5,890 nucleotides of DNA from an uncultured Clostridia bacterium (GCA_945933905.1 CAMEQX010000094.1:1-5890), one strand, 5' to 3'; positions 1 to 5,890 are shown, counted from the first letter of the stretch. Notes: generated from the sequence alone by a model not told the origin. Made by a program: numbers and translations.

Positions 1-49
1 GCGACCACCGAGATCTACACTCTTTCCCTACACGACGCTCTTCCGATCT
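1..49 (+). other. Illumina TruSeq universal (P5) adapter contamination
   Basis: These 49 bases match the 3' 49 bases of the 58-nt Illumina TruSeq universal adapter, ending in the characteristic CTTCCGATCT. They are synthetic library sequence left at the contig edge, not genome. Biological sequence starts at about base 50. Read on the minus strand, the adapter adds a false C-terminal tail IGRASCRERV and a false stop (TAG at 15-17) to the neighbouring gene. The match is from memory of the adapter sequence, but it is long and unambiguous. Confidence 0.97.
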
Positions 50-635
50 CATTTGTATCAAAAAGCGACAGCGGAAAATGAATTTTGTCGCTGATTTTTG
101 AGTTCAAGAGGAAAACCGCAAGATAAATCAGCGCAAACGACGCTAAAAAGCACCCGAGCGATATCGCGGATTTTTTCCCCGAGGACAAGAAATTCTGCCG
201 CTTTCCGAGCGAAATAATCGACAAAGCGAGAAAAATATATCCCGCAATCATCGCCGCTCCCGCGAGAATTAAAATCACGATTATCCAATAGCCGAAATTT
301 CCTGTTTTGAACGTGTCAAAATCTATTCCGATTTTATCCAACAAATCAAGCGCCTTCTTAAACGGGTCAATCGCGTCGATTATTCCAGCGATGCTGAATT
401 TAAGCTGATTTATTATGGTTATCTCTAACATTTTCACAAACGGACAAGCCGCGACAATCACATTCAGCAGCATTTCCAAAACGAAAATAACCCGTCCCCC
501 GCCGATAATCTCGGTTTTGATTTTCGGCGCTTCAAAAACTGCGTCGGCTGTTTCGTCTTCATCGGTTGATTTACCGCAAAACTCGCAGATTTCAGCGCTG
601 TCGTCAATCTCTTTTCCGCAATATTCACAAAACAT
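50..635 (-). CDS. Zinc-ribbon multi-pass membrane protein, C-terminus lost at contig edge
   Basis: The protein begins with a zinc ribbon (C3, C6, C17, C20; two CxxC knuckles 10 residues apart), followed by an acidic linker at about 24-36. Three hydrophobic helices follow at about 48-65, 116-140 and 155-177, with a segment between the first two that may be amphipathic. About 196 residues are genuine. After that the reading frame runs into the adapter, so the true C-terminus is unknown. ATG at 633-635 is chosen because AGAGG (641-645) lies five bases upstream and the ribbon starts directly after it; a TTG nine codons earlier would overlap the preceding gene. The gene follows another zinc-ribbon gene after 19 bp, so they probably form an operon. 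Ribbon-plus-helix proteins of this kind are common and mostly uncharacterised in Firmicutes. The ribbon is probably cytoplasmic. I do not recognise a specific function. Confidence 0.85.
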
Positions 636-640
636 TTTTA

Positions 641-645
641 CCTCT
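641..645 (-). promoter_or_regulatory. Ribosome binding site that fixes the start at 635
   Basis: AGAGG on the minus strand lies five bases before the ATG at 633-635. It falls in the 19-bp gap after the upstream gene's stop and supports this ATG over the earlier in-frame TTG at 660-662, which has no comparable site. Confidence 0.6.
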
Positions 646-654
646 GATTTCGTA

Positions 655-1236
655 TCATACAATCTCTATGCTCAGCTTATGCGTCTTTATTTTCAGCGCA
701 ATCTCGCAGTCGCGGTCAACGTATTCCGTATATTCTGCGGGTTCAACCGTATCGCTCGAAAGGTTTATGGTTTCGTCCGATGACGAGCGGTTTTTCACGA
801 ATTTTATCGTAAAGCTCCCCTTTTCAACCTCGATTTCCCGCTCAAACGTTTCGCCTTGATTTATCGTCTTGACGGTCACGCCGTTTATCACAACATCAAC
901 TCCGTACTTTGCGAAAAAATCGTTCTGCTCAACGCTCAAATTCAGCTTAATCTTCACCAAATCTCTGCTGATATCACTGCCCGACAGGATTGTGTTGGGG
1001 TTAAAGCTGTTTGGAGAAATTCTCGGCTGATTGAAAATAATCAGCGTCACAACAATCGCAGCGATTGCCAAAACCGCCGCTATAAAAACAAAGTTTTTTC
1101 TCACGCGGACTTTTTTGGCGGGCTTTTCGGTTGAGAGAGAAGCTGCGTTTATGGGCTTTGCCTTGTTCATTCTTCCGCAGTTTTGACAAAGCCCCGTGCC
1201 ATCGGGCAGCTCGCTTCCGCATTGCCTGCAATACAT
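655..1236 (-). CDS. Zinc-ribbon single-pass membrane protein with C-terminal beta-rich domain
   Basis: The protein has 193 residues. An N-terminal zinc ribbon (C3, C6, C17, C20) is followed by a basic stretch at about 38-47 (KPAKKVRVRK) and one transmembrane helix at about 48-69. The remaining ~120 residues alternate hydrophobic and charged residues (for example GVDVVINGVTV), which suggests a beta-sandwich domain. The basic residues before the helix favour the ribbon inside the cell and the beta domain outside. ATG at 1234-1236 is chosen for the strong AAGGAG eight bases upstream and because the ribbon starts immediately after it; an earlier in-frame start would only add 11 residues ahead of that site. 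It is the first gene of the operon with the membrane protein ending at 50, and a consensus promoter lies about 60 bp upstream. The specific function is unknown; a membrane sensor or envelope-associated role is a guess from architecture. Confidence 0.87.
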   Translation of the reverse strand: MYCRQCGSELPDGTGLCQNCGRMNKAKPINAASLSTEKPAKKVRVRKNFVFIAAVLAIAAIVVTLIIFNQPRISPNSFNPNTILSGSDISRDLVKIKLNLSVEQNDFFAKYGVDVVINGVTVKTINQGETFEREIEVEKGSFTIKFVKNRSSSDETINLSSDTVEPAEYTEYVDRDCEIALKIKTHKLSIEIV

Positions 1237-1244
1237 ATTATTCT

Positions 1245-1250
1245 CTCCTT
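1245..1250 (-). promoter_or_regulatory. Ribosome binding site for the zinc-ribbon gene starting at 1236
   Basis: AAGGAG on the minus strand, eight bases before the ATG at 1234-1236, is a near-ideal Shine-Dalgarno sequence. It decides the start in favour of this ATG over the earlier in-frame start at 1269. Confidence 0.8.
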
Positions 1251-1296
1251 TGCTTATGTAAAACCACATTCTGAAAAAGCTGTTCGATTTTGTTTA

Positions 1297-1325
1297 ATTA
1301 TAGCACTTTTTAGGTTCTATGTCAA
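1297..1325 (-). promoter_or_regulatory. Consensus sigma-70/sigma-A promoter for the zinc-ribbon operon
   Basis: Read on the minus strand, the -35 box is a perfect TTGACA (1320-1325), the spacer is 17 bp and the -10 box is a perfect TATAAT (1297-1302). The bases TGC before the -10 also make an extended -10. The predicted transcript starts near 1290, giving a leader of roughly 55 nt before the ATG at 1236. Its -35 overlaps an inverted repeat (1321-1336), which could be an operator. Confidence 0.85.
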
Positions 1326-1336
1326 GAATTATTGAC
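1321..1336. repeat. Small inverted repeat GTCAA-N6-TTGAC between divergent promoters
   Basis: The perfect 5-bp arms GTCAA (1321-1325) and TTGAC (1332-1336) are separated by six A/T-rich bases. The left arm overlaps the -35 of the minus-strand promoter, and the plus-strand -35 lies 24 bp beyond the right arm. The position would suit a dimeric repressor, but arms this short can occur by chance, so an operator role is only a suggestion. Confidence 0.3.
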
Positions 1337-1360
1337 GAAAATCTTAATAGCGAAAAGTGG

Positions 1361-1389
1361 TTGAAAACAGCGGCGTTTTGTGCTATACT
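1361..1389 (+). promoter_or_regulatory. Sigma-70/sigma-A promoter for the AT3-CapA-SGNH gene
   Basis: TTGAAA (1361-1366) and TATACT (1384-1389) are separated by 17 bp, with TGC before the -10 giving an extended -10. Predicted transcription starts near 1396, giving a short leader of about 23 nt that includes the purine-rich GGGGGA ribosome binding site (1407-1412) before the ATG at 1419. The promoter supports 1419, not a later internal ATG, as the gene's start. Confidence 0.8.
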
Positions 1390-1418
1390 ATATTTATCAA
1401 TCACTCGGGGGAACTGAA

Positions 1419-4327
1419 ATGAAACAATCTTTATCGCTTAGCTCAAATCGCAGCGCCTTTTGGGATAACTTCAAGGGACTGATGATTTTCTCGTTGTTTT
1501 CGCGCATATTCTTTTTGATGTCAGGTCGTGGGACTCAATTACGCTTATTGTAAAGACGATTTATGTTTTTCATATGCCTGCGTTTGTTTTTACAACAGGC
1601 TTTCTGAGCAAAAGCAAGAATTCCCGCAGCGGAAAATCCCTTCTGAAGCTGCTTTTCGCATACTTCATTTTCAACACAATAACAATGGCGTTCAGTTATT
1701 TTGCAAGCAGCGGAAGCATTTTACTTCTCACTCCGTTTAATTCAAACTGGTATCTTCTGGCAGTAATAGTGTGGAGGTTGATTGCGGACAAAATTCCGCG
1801 CACCAAAGCCGCTTTTGCCGTCATTATTTCAGCGGCAGTCGCCGTGGGATTTTTCTCCGATGTCACCAACGTCCTTTCAATCGCGCGGATAATCGCGTTT
1901 TTCCCGTTTTTTATGGCAGGATTTTTTCTCCCCGAGGACAAGCTCAAAAGTTTCCTTTCGCAGCGAAAACCTTCCGACTATGCAAAAGGCGTATTTCTGA
2001 CAATCGTTTCGGTTTTTCTGGCTTGGCTGGCGGCGGTCAGGTTCGGGCTGTCGGTTGACAGTATGATGATGTGCGCGTTCACGCAGCCCGTTGATATTCT
2101 CATAAGGGCGATTGCCTTCGCGATTTCAACGTTTTTCATTCTCGGAATGACGTTTGCGCTTCCCGACAAGAAAATCCCGCTTCTCACCAAAATGGGCAGA
2201 AATTCCCTGTCAATTTTCCTGCTCCACCGTATTCCGACCATACTCATTTCCCGCGCGCTTGCTCCCAAAGCAGAGGGCTTTATCCTCGTGGTATCGGTTT
2301 TGTCTTCCGTGGGAATTGATGTCGTCTGCTCGCTTGACGTTGTGACGAATTTCTTGAACAGGATTTTCACAAAATCTGCCGAAGCGTTCAGCGAAACGAA
2401 AAAAGGCTTGCCTGTGAAAATCGGCTCGATTGTTGTTGCTTGTGCAGTCACGTTTGTTCCCGCGTTCAATCTGTTCAAGAATTATTTTGAAAGCGTTTCC
2501 GTTTCCGAAGTCAAAACCGAGTCCTCCGATGTGATTTTCAATCAGCTTGACAGCAAGCAAACCGCCGCTTTTCAAGAGGATTTGCGAGTGCTGTTCGCGG
2601 GAGATTTAATTCTGCTCGAGGACCAAGTAAAGCGCGGTTTCACGGGCAGCGGCTACAACTTTGACGACGTTTTTGAATTCGCGAAAAAATATATTTCCTC
2701 GGCAGATATTGCGGTCGGTATTTTTGAAGGTCCGACGGCGGGCGCAGAGATCGGCTTCTCGACAAGCAACTTCGCGGATGGGATTACTCTAAAGCTGAAA
2801 TTCCCCGATGAATTTGCCGAAGCCGTGAAAAATGCGGGGTTTGACTTGGTGTCAACCGCGAATAATCATCTGCTCGACTGCGGCGTTTCGGGCGCTTTGA
2901 GAACGCTTGACGTGCTTGATGAAATCGGTCTTGACCACACGGGTTCTTACAGAAATTCCGATGAAAAAAGCGCCGTGAAAATTGTCGAAAACGGTGGGAT
3001 AAGAATTGCCGTTCTCTCCTACACCTACGGCACAAACGGCTATTCCGAGGAGGATTTGCTGGACGAAAAGCTGAGCTATCTCACCTGTCTTACCGCCGAA
3101 CCGAACGGCGCAAATTTCGATAAAGCGCGCGCTTTGGTTGAAGAAGATCTCACCCGCGCAAAGCAGGAAAATCCGGATTTAATCTTCGTTGTTTCTCACA
3201 TGGGCACTCAATTCACCGACGCTCCCGACGAATATCAGACAAAGTGGACGGATATTTTCCTGTCGCTCGGAGCGGACGCAGTGCTGAACGACCACACTCA
3301 CTCGGTTCAGCCTGTCGAGATGCTCGAGCGGGACGGCAAAAAGAAAGCTGTCGTGAACTGTCCGGGAAATTTCGCCAACATCTATCACGGTCACGACGGC
3401 GACGCTTCGGCATTAACCGAAATTTACATCAACCGCGAAACCAAGGAAATCACGGGAATTGGCGTTATTCCTTTGTGGACGCAGTCGCAGCTCTCGGGGA
3501 ATTACCGCGCGCTGCCGATTTACGACATTCTTCACGACGACCGACTCAGAGAGCAGATTTCAACGTATGATTTGGAGCGGATTGAGGCGGTAAGCGACCA
3601 TATAACCTCGGTTATGCTGGGCAAAAAAGTGCCCTTCGAGGATATTTGCGAGCGGTATTTCGTGACTGCGGACGGCTTGTTTTTGACAAAATCCGAGCAA
3701 ACAACGCTCACCGAAAATGCGAAAAATTCCGTGCTTTATCAGAAACTTGTTTCGGCGAAAAGCGTTTGCTTCGTCGGCGACAGCATTACCGAGGGCACGA
3801 AAAACGGCGGATTCGGCTGGTATCGCGCGATTGAGGACTTGTCGGAAAACGTTTCACAAAGCGCAAAGGGCGGCGGCACAACGCGGACAATCCTCCCGAA
3901 AGTTGCCTCAAACAGCGAATTTTATGTGGTGGCGCTCGGGACAAACGATGTTCGTTATCGTGACAAAGAAATCTGCGCGATGACCGCAGCCGATTACATA
4001 AACGCTTTTCAAAACTTTGTTGACCGAATTCGCGCGGAAAATCCAAGCGCAGAGTTTGCGTTTATCGCGCCGTGGCTTTCGCTTGAAAACGACAAAATAT
4101 CCGCTCTTTCCCACGATGAAAAAACCGCGATGCTAAACGAATTTTCGGACGCTTTGGAGAAATGGTGCCTGCAAAACGGCTTTATTTTCAGCAATCCGAA
4201 CGAGCAAATCAGACGTTGCCTTGAGCTTAACGTTCAGGCAGATTATATGGTTGATTTCATTCACCCGAACAAAGAAAAAGGAATTGCCCTTTACAGCCGC
4301 GCGGTGCTTGAAAACAGCGTTCAATAA
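1419..4327 (+). CDS. Acyltransferase-3 / CapA-like / SGNH esterase fusion protein, with apparent frameshift
   Basis: Allowing one missing base near 1485-1493, this encodes about 969 residues in three domains. Residues 1 to ~315 form an AT3 membrane domain (fucose 4-O-acetylase-like) of about ten helices, with a K19-X10-H30 signature, FHMPAF after the second helix and GRNSLSIFLLH. A further helix at ~333-350 should carry the rest outside the cell. Residues ~389-700 are CapA/PGA_cap-like: GD (D396), ANNH (N482-H484), H594, DHTH (H626, H628) and a GNF motif. Residues ~780-969 are SGNH/GDSL: GDSITEG (S789), a glycine block (818-820), GTND (N843) and DFIHPN (D946, H949), so the catalytic set looks complete. 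Start 1419 is chosen for its promoter, the GGGGGA site and the AT3 N-terminal motif. As written, frame 1419 stops at 1551-1553 after 44 residues, and the downstream frame has no supported start before ATG 1574. By analogy with OafB/OatA it probably acylates an envelope glycan. The role of the CapA part is unknown. Confidence 0.85.
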
Positions 4328-4335
4328 CCGAAAAC

Positions 4336-4364
4336 AAAAAGGGCAGAGAAACCCGCCCTTTTTT
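4336..4364. terminator. Bidirectional rho-independent terminator
   Basis: GGGC (4341-4344) pairs with GCCC (4355-4358) around a ten-base loop. The stem is preceded by five A's and followed by six T's, so it can extend by A-T pairs and be read as a terminator from either side. It sits nine bases after the fusion gene's stop and just before the end of the convergent DUF998 gene, and probably serves both. The GC core is short (4 bp). Confidence 0.7.
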
Positions 4365-4365
4365 C

Positions 4366-5004
4366 TTATTTCTCGGCGAGTTTTCCGCGGAACACCCATA
4401 TTCCGAGAACCGCGTTAAATCCCGCCGCCGCAAAAACGCTGAACCGCTCGGGTATCCCGAAAAAGTCCTTCGGGAGCGCGCCGGTGCCGATTGCCCCGAG
4501 CATCATCAGAATTACCGCCGCAAGCGCGAGATTTCCGAGAGTTTTTTGCTTGTTTTTTCGCGTGCCGATGAAAATAACCACAAGCGACGCTATCGACAGC
4601 AAAACAACCGCGCCCGTTACAACAAGGTGCATTATGTTCTGAAATCCGTCCGGCGTGCCCGCGTCGGAAAGCGGGAACATCGTATAGCCTACACTGCTCA
4701 CCCACTCCATTCCCGCGAACAGATAAACTCCGATTTTCAGCAGCTTGTGCGGGCTTTTTTCCACGGCAATGCAAGCCGCCATCACCGATACAATCCCGCA
4801 CGGTCCGTACAGCGATGAAAGCTGACTCCAGAGGGTTCGCGAGGGCGCTGCGTCTGCGGAAAGGTCGCTTACCGCCTGCGAAAGCCAGTTGTAGTTCGGA
4901 TAAGCAATCGGCGAGAAAACAACCGCCGCCGTGTATGACAAAAGGCTGATTACCCCGAGCAGCCCGCAAAACCGCAGCACTCTGCTGTTTGATAAAGTGT
5001 TCAT
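4366..5004 (-). CDS. DUF998 family integral membrane protein
   Basis: The protein has 212 residues with about six hydrophobic helices (roughly 10-31, 58-80, 88-108, 124-147, 156-177 and 187-205), so it is an integral membrane protein. Recognisable DUF998 signatures are present: NYNWLSQAVSDLSA at 37-50, APSR at 53-56 and MFPLSDAGTPDGFQNIMH at 109-126. The length is typical of the family. Its biochemical role is not established as far as I know. The ATG at 5002-5004 overlaps the Nudix gene's stop as ATGA, and GGAAGGAG lies within the end of that gene, so the two are very probably co-transcribed and translationally coupled. The gene ends a few bases from the shared terminator. The family assignment is confident; the function is unknown. 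Confidence 0.9.
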   Translation of the reverse strand: MNTLSNSRVLRFCGLLGVISLLSYTAAVVFSPIAYPNYNWLSQAVSDLSADAAPSRTLWSQLSSLYGPCGIVSVMAACIAVEKSPHKLLKIGVYLFAGMEWVSSVGYTMFPLSDAGTPDGFQNIMHLVVTGAVVLLSIASLVVIFIGTRKNKQKTLGNLALAAVILMMLGAIGTGALPKDFFGIPERFSVFAAAGFNAVLGIWVFRGKLAEK

Positions 5005-5501
5005 ACAATCTCCTTCCTATATTTTTGCAGAAATTCCAGCAAAAACCTATGCGCGAGACTGCCCTGAAAAATCTCTCGTTCAATCTCATCAAGCGTAAAC
5101 CAAGCCGCGCTGTCAACCTCTTTTTCGTTGATGTGAAGCTCCTCGGTTTCGGCAACGCAGGAAAAATTCAGCATAAGCGTGTTGCTCGGCTCATAGAATG
5201 CGCTTTTGTTGAAGGCGATTTCGTTCACCGCAACACCCAGCTCCTCGAAAACCTCTCGCGCGACGGCTTCCTCAGCGGTTTCGCCCCTGTTCACATACCC
5301 CGCAACCAAAATGTTTTTGTCCTTGCCGTACTGCTTTATCAGCACGATTTTATCGCGCGCGGGGCTCAAAACCTCCATACTCACCGCCGTGTTGAAAATC
5401 GGGAAACGAAACGTCCCGCATCGCTCGCAGAACGGAATTTCACCCTCGCCGTCAAGGTGCTTTTCAACAAGCTTTGTCCCGCATTCATAGCAAAATTTCA
5501 T
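5001..5501 (-). CDS. Nudix hydrolase with N-terminal zinc ribbon, NudC-like
   Basis: The protein has 166 residues. C4, C7, C25 and C28 form a zinc ribbon, followed by a Nudix fold with a complete Nudix box at 68-90 (G-X5-E-X7-REVFEELGV; metal-binding glutamates E83, E86 and E87). The enzyme should hydrolyse a nucleoside diphosphate linked to another group, using Mg2+ or Mn2+ in the cytoplasm. The ribbon-plus-Nudix layout resembles NADH pyrophosphatase NudC, but the protein is shorter than full-length NudC (about 260 residues) and lacks its N-terminal domain. The region where NudC has SQPWPFPxSLM reads SAFYEPSNTLM (100-110), so NAD(H) specificity cannot be assumed. ATG at 5499-5501 is supported by the promoter, the GGAGAGGG purine tract and the ribbon's position. 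It is the first gene of a pair with DUF998, with which it shares a 4-bp overlap. Confidence 0.9.
   Translation of the reverse strand: MKFCYECGTKLVEKHLDGEGEIPFCERCGTFRFPIFNTAVSMEVLSPARDKIVLIKQYGKDKNILVAGYVNRGETAEEAVAREVFEELGVAVNEIAFNKSAFYEPSNTLMLNFSCVAETEELHINEKEVDSAAWFTLDEIEREIFQGSLAHRFLLEFLQKYRKEIV
5010..5017 (-). promoter_or_regulatory. Ribosome binding site of the DUF998 gene inside the Nudix gene
   Basis: GGAAGGAG on the minus strand lies five bases before the DUF998 ATG and inside the last codons of the Nudix gene. With the ATGA overlap at 5001-5004 it indicates translational coupling. Confidence 0.75.
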
Positions 5502-5524
5502 AGAAAATCACCCTCTCCGATTAC

Positions 5525-5553
5525 ATTTTAACATCATTTTCCCCGATTGTCAA
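5525..5553 (-). promoter_or_regulatory. Sigma-70/sigma-A promoter of the Nudix-DUF998 operon
   Basis: On the minus strand a perfect TTGACA (5548-5553), a 17-bp spacer and TAAAAT (5525-5530) precede the Nudix gene. Predicted transcription starts near 5518, about 17 nt before the ATG, so the leader consists almost only of the ribosome binding site. The -35 begins one base after the T-tract of the upstream gene's terminator. Confidence 0.8.
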
Positions 5554-5583
5554 GAAAAAACGCTCCCCGCGAAACAGGGAGCG
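5554..5583 (-). terminator. Rho-independent terminator of the chemotaxis-receptor gene
   Basis: Perfect 7-bp arms CGCTCCC (5561-5567) and GGGAGCG (5577-5583) enclose a nine-base loop. On the minus strand the stem is followed by six T's (5555-5560). It starts seven bases after the stop of the receptor fragment and separates it from the Nudix promoter. Confidence 0.88.
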
Positions 5584-5589
5584 ATGATT

Positions 5590-5814
5590 TTATTTGAACT
5601 TCTTGAGCATATCCTCGAGAATTTTCGCCTGACTGTTCAGCTCCTCGCTTGACGAAGCGCTTCCCTGAGCCGTTTCGGAGTTTCTCTGAGCAACGGAAGA
5701 AATCACGCCGATTTTCTCGTTTATCGCAGCAACATCGCGCGTCTGTTCACCGCAGACCTCGGAAATTCTCGCGACAAGCAAGTCAACCTCTGTTGACCTG
5801 CTCCAACGGAACAT
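5590..5814 (-). pseudogene. C-terminal fragment of a methyl-accepting chemotaxis protein
   Basis: The open frame gives 74 residues. From about VDLLVARISEVCGEQT onward it matches the end of the MCP cytoplasmic signalling coiled coil: a heptad-like helix, then SETAQGSASSSEELNSQAKIL and a lysine-rich end (MLKKFK). Full MCPs are typically 500-700 residues with sensor, membrane and HAMP regions, all absent here. The ATG at 5812-5814 has no convincing ribosome binding site and is directly preceded by an in-frame TGA (5815-5817), with more stops further upstream. No other frame in the last 76 bases resembles MCP. This is therefore a broken gene or a contig-end misassembly, not a small complete protein. 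The first ~8 codons may not belong to the MCP. The intact terminator just downstream suggests the gene was once functional. Confidence 0.8.
5782..5797. repeat. Short palindrome at the MCP break point
   Basis: GTCAAC (5782-5787) and GTTGAC (5792-5797) form perfect 6-bp arms around a 4-base loop. The palindrome lies near the place where the MCP-like sequence ends. It may be chance or may mark a fold-back or chimeric junction. Confidence 0.4.
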
Positions 5815-5890
5815 TCAATTAAATCATCATAATCATCAATCAAGCCTGCCGACAAACTTGTAGTAAACATCGAGCTTCTGAATAAACTCA
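5815..5890. other. Unassigned contig-end sequence upstream of the MCP fragment
   Basis: These 76 bases do not continue the MCP in any frame. The minus strand has one frame (5889 to 5839, stop TGA at 5836-5838) reading EFIQKLDVYYKFVGRLD, which could be the end of another protein. The plus strand also has a short open stretch reading IKPADKLVVNIELLNKL to the contig edge. Neither is long enough to assign. A tract rich in ATC/ATT triplets lies at about 5823-5841. Confidence 0.3.

Noticed and set aside
15..662. Zinc-ribbon membrane gene taken from a TTG at 662 to the stop at 15
   Set aside because: The last ten codons and stop are adapter sequence, and the ATG at 635 has the better ribosome binding site with the ribbon starting directly after it.
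1978..2478. Minus-strand open frame of 166 codons within the acyltransferase region
   Set aside because: It is antisense to an AT3 domain with recognisable motifs and helices; there is no promoter or ribosome binding site and no domain of its own.
1574..4327. Start of the fusion gene at the ATG at 1574
   Set aside because: It would remove the first AT3 helix and the K-X10-H motif, has no ribosome binding site, and ignores the good promoter and start at 1419 that fit the family after a one-base correction.
1419..4327. Poly-gamma-glutamate capsule synthesis gene (capA/pgsA)
   Set aside because: Only the CapA-like domain is present, within a larger fusion and with variant motifs; no capB/capC partner is visible.
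4415..5155. Long minus-strand open frame (246 codons) overlapping the DUF998 and Nudix genes
   Set aside because: Its composition is rich in Arg, Cys and Gly without any domain, it has no ribosome binding site, and it lies in another frame of two clearly recognisable genes.
4989..5531. Plus-strand open frame of 180 codons
   Set aside because: It is antisense to the Nudix gene, whose Nudix box, zinc ribbon, promoter and ribosome binding site are all on the minus strand.
5590..5814. Complete small protein of 74 residues
   Set aside because: The sequence is plainly the tail of an MCP signalling domain and the ATG has no ribosome binding site.
5823..5841. Possible tandem repeat (ATC/ATT triplets)
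   Set aside because: It is a short, imperfect, low-complexity run, too short to call a repeat array.

Overview
The window looks like a draft, probably metagenomic, contig from a bacterium with Firmicutes-type signals. Three near-consensus TTGACA/TATAAT promoters with 17-bp spacers are visible, several ribosome binding sites are strong AGGAG-type, and the chemotaxis-receptor tail resembles those of Clostridia/Ruminococcus-like bacteria. The taxonomic call is an inference with moderate confidence. Bases 1-49 are not biological: they match the Illumina TruSeq universal (P5) adapter, so the left edge of the contig is contaminated.

Layout. (i) 50-1236, minus strand: a two-gene operon of small membrane proteins, each starting with a CxxC...CxxC zinc ribbon. 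The downstream gene runs off the contig into the adapter. (ii) 1237-1418: a divergent intergenic region with a strong promoter facing each way. (iii) 1419-4327, plus strand: one very large gene encoding an acyltransferase-3 (AT3) membrane domain, a CapA-like (PGA_cap) metallophosphatase-fold domain and a C-terminal SGNH/GDSL esterase domain, about 969 residues in all. A one-base deletion near 1485-1493 breaks its frame just before the putative AT3 catalytic histidine. (iv) 4336-4364: a terminator that can serve both converging transcripts. (v) 4366-5501, minus strand: a NudC-like Nudix hydrolase whose stop overlaps the start of a DUF998 six-helix membrane protein, both behind a clear promoter. 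(vi) 5561-5583: terminator of the preceding minus-strand gene. (vii) 5590-5814: the C-terminal end of a methyl-accepting chemotaxis protein whose upstream part is missing. The last ~75 bases do not continue it in any frame, so the right edge is a real disruption or a misassembly.

How the genes fit together. The most interesting element is the AT3-CapA-SGNH fusion. In characterised AT3-SGNH proteins (OafB, OatA) the membrane domain passes an acyl group to the extracytoplasmic SGNH domain, which places it on a surface glycan. Here a complete CapA-like domain sits between the two. No capB/capC genes are visible, so poly-gamma-glutamate synthesis is not supported; modification of a cell-envelope polymer is the better inference. 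The zinc-ribbon pair and the Nudix-DUF998 pair are separate transcription units with no visible functional link to it. I saw no tRNA, rRNA, CRISPR array or insertion sequence.
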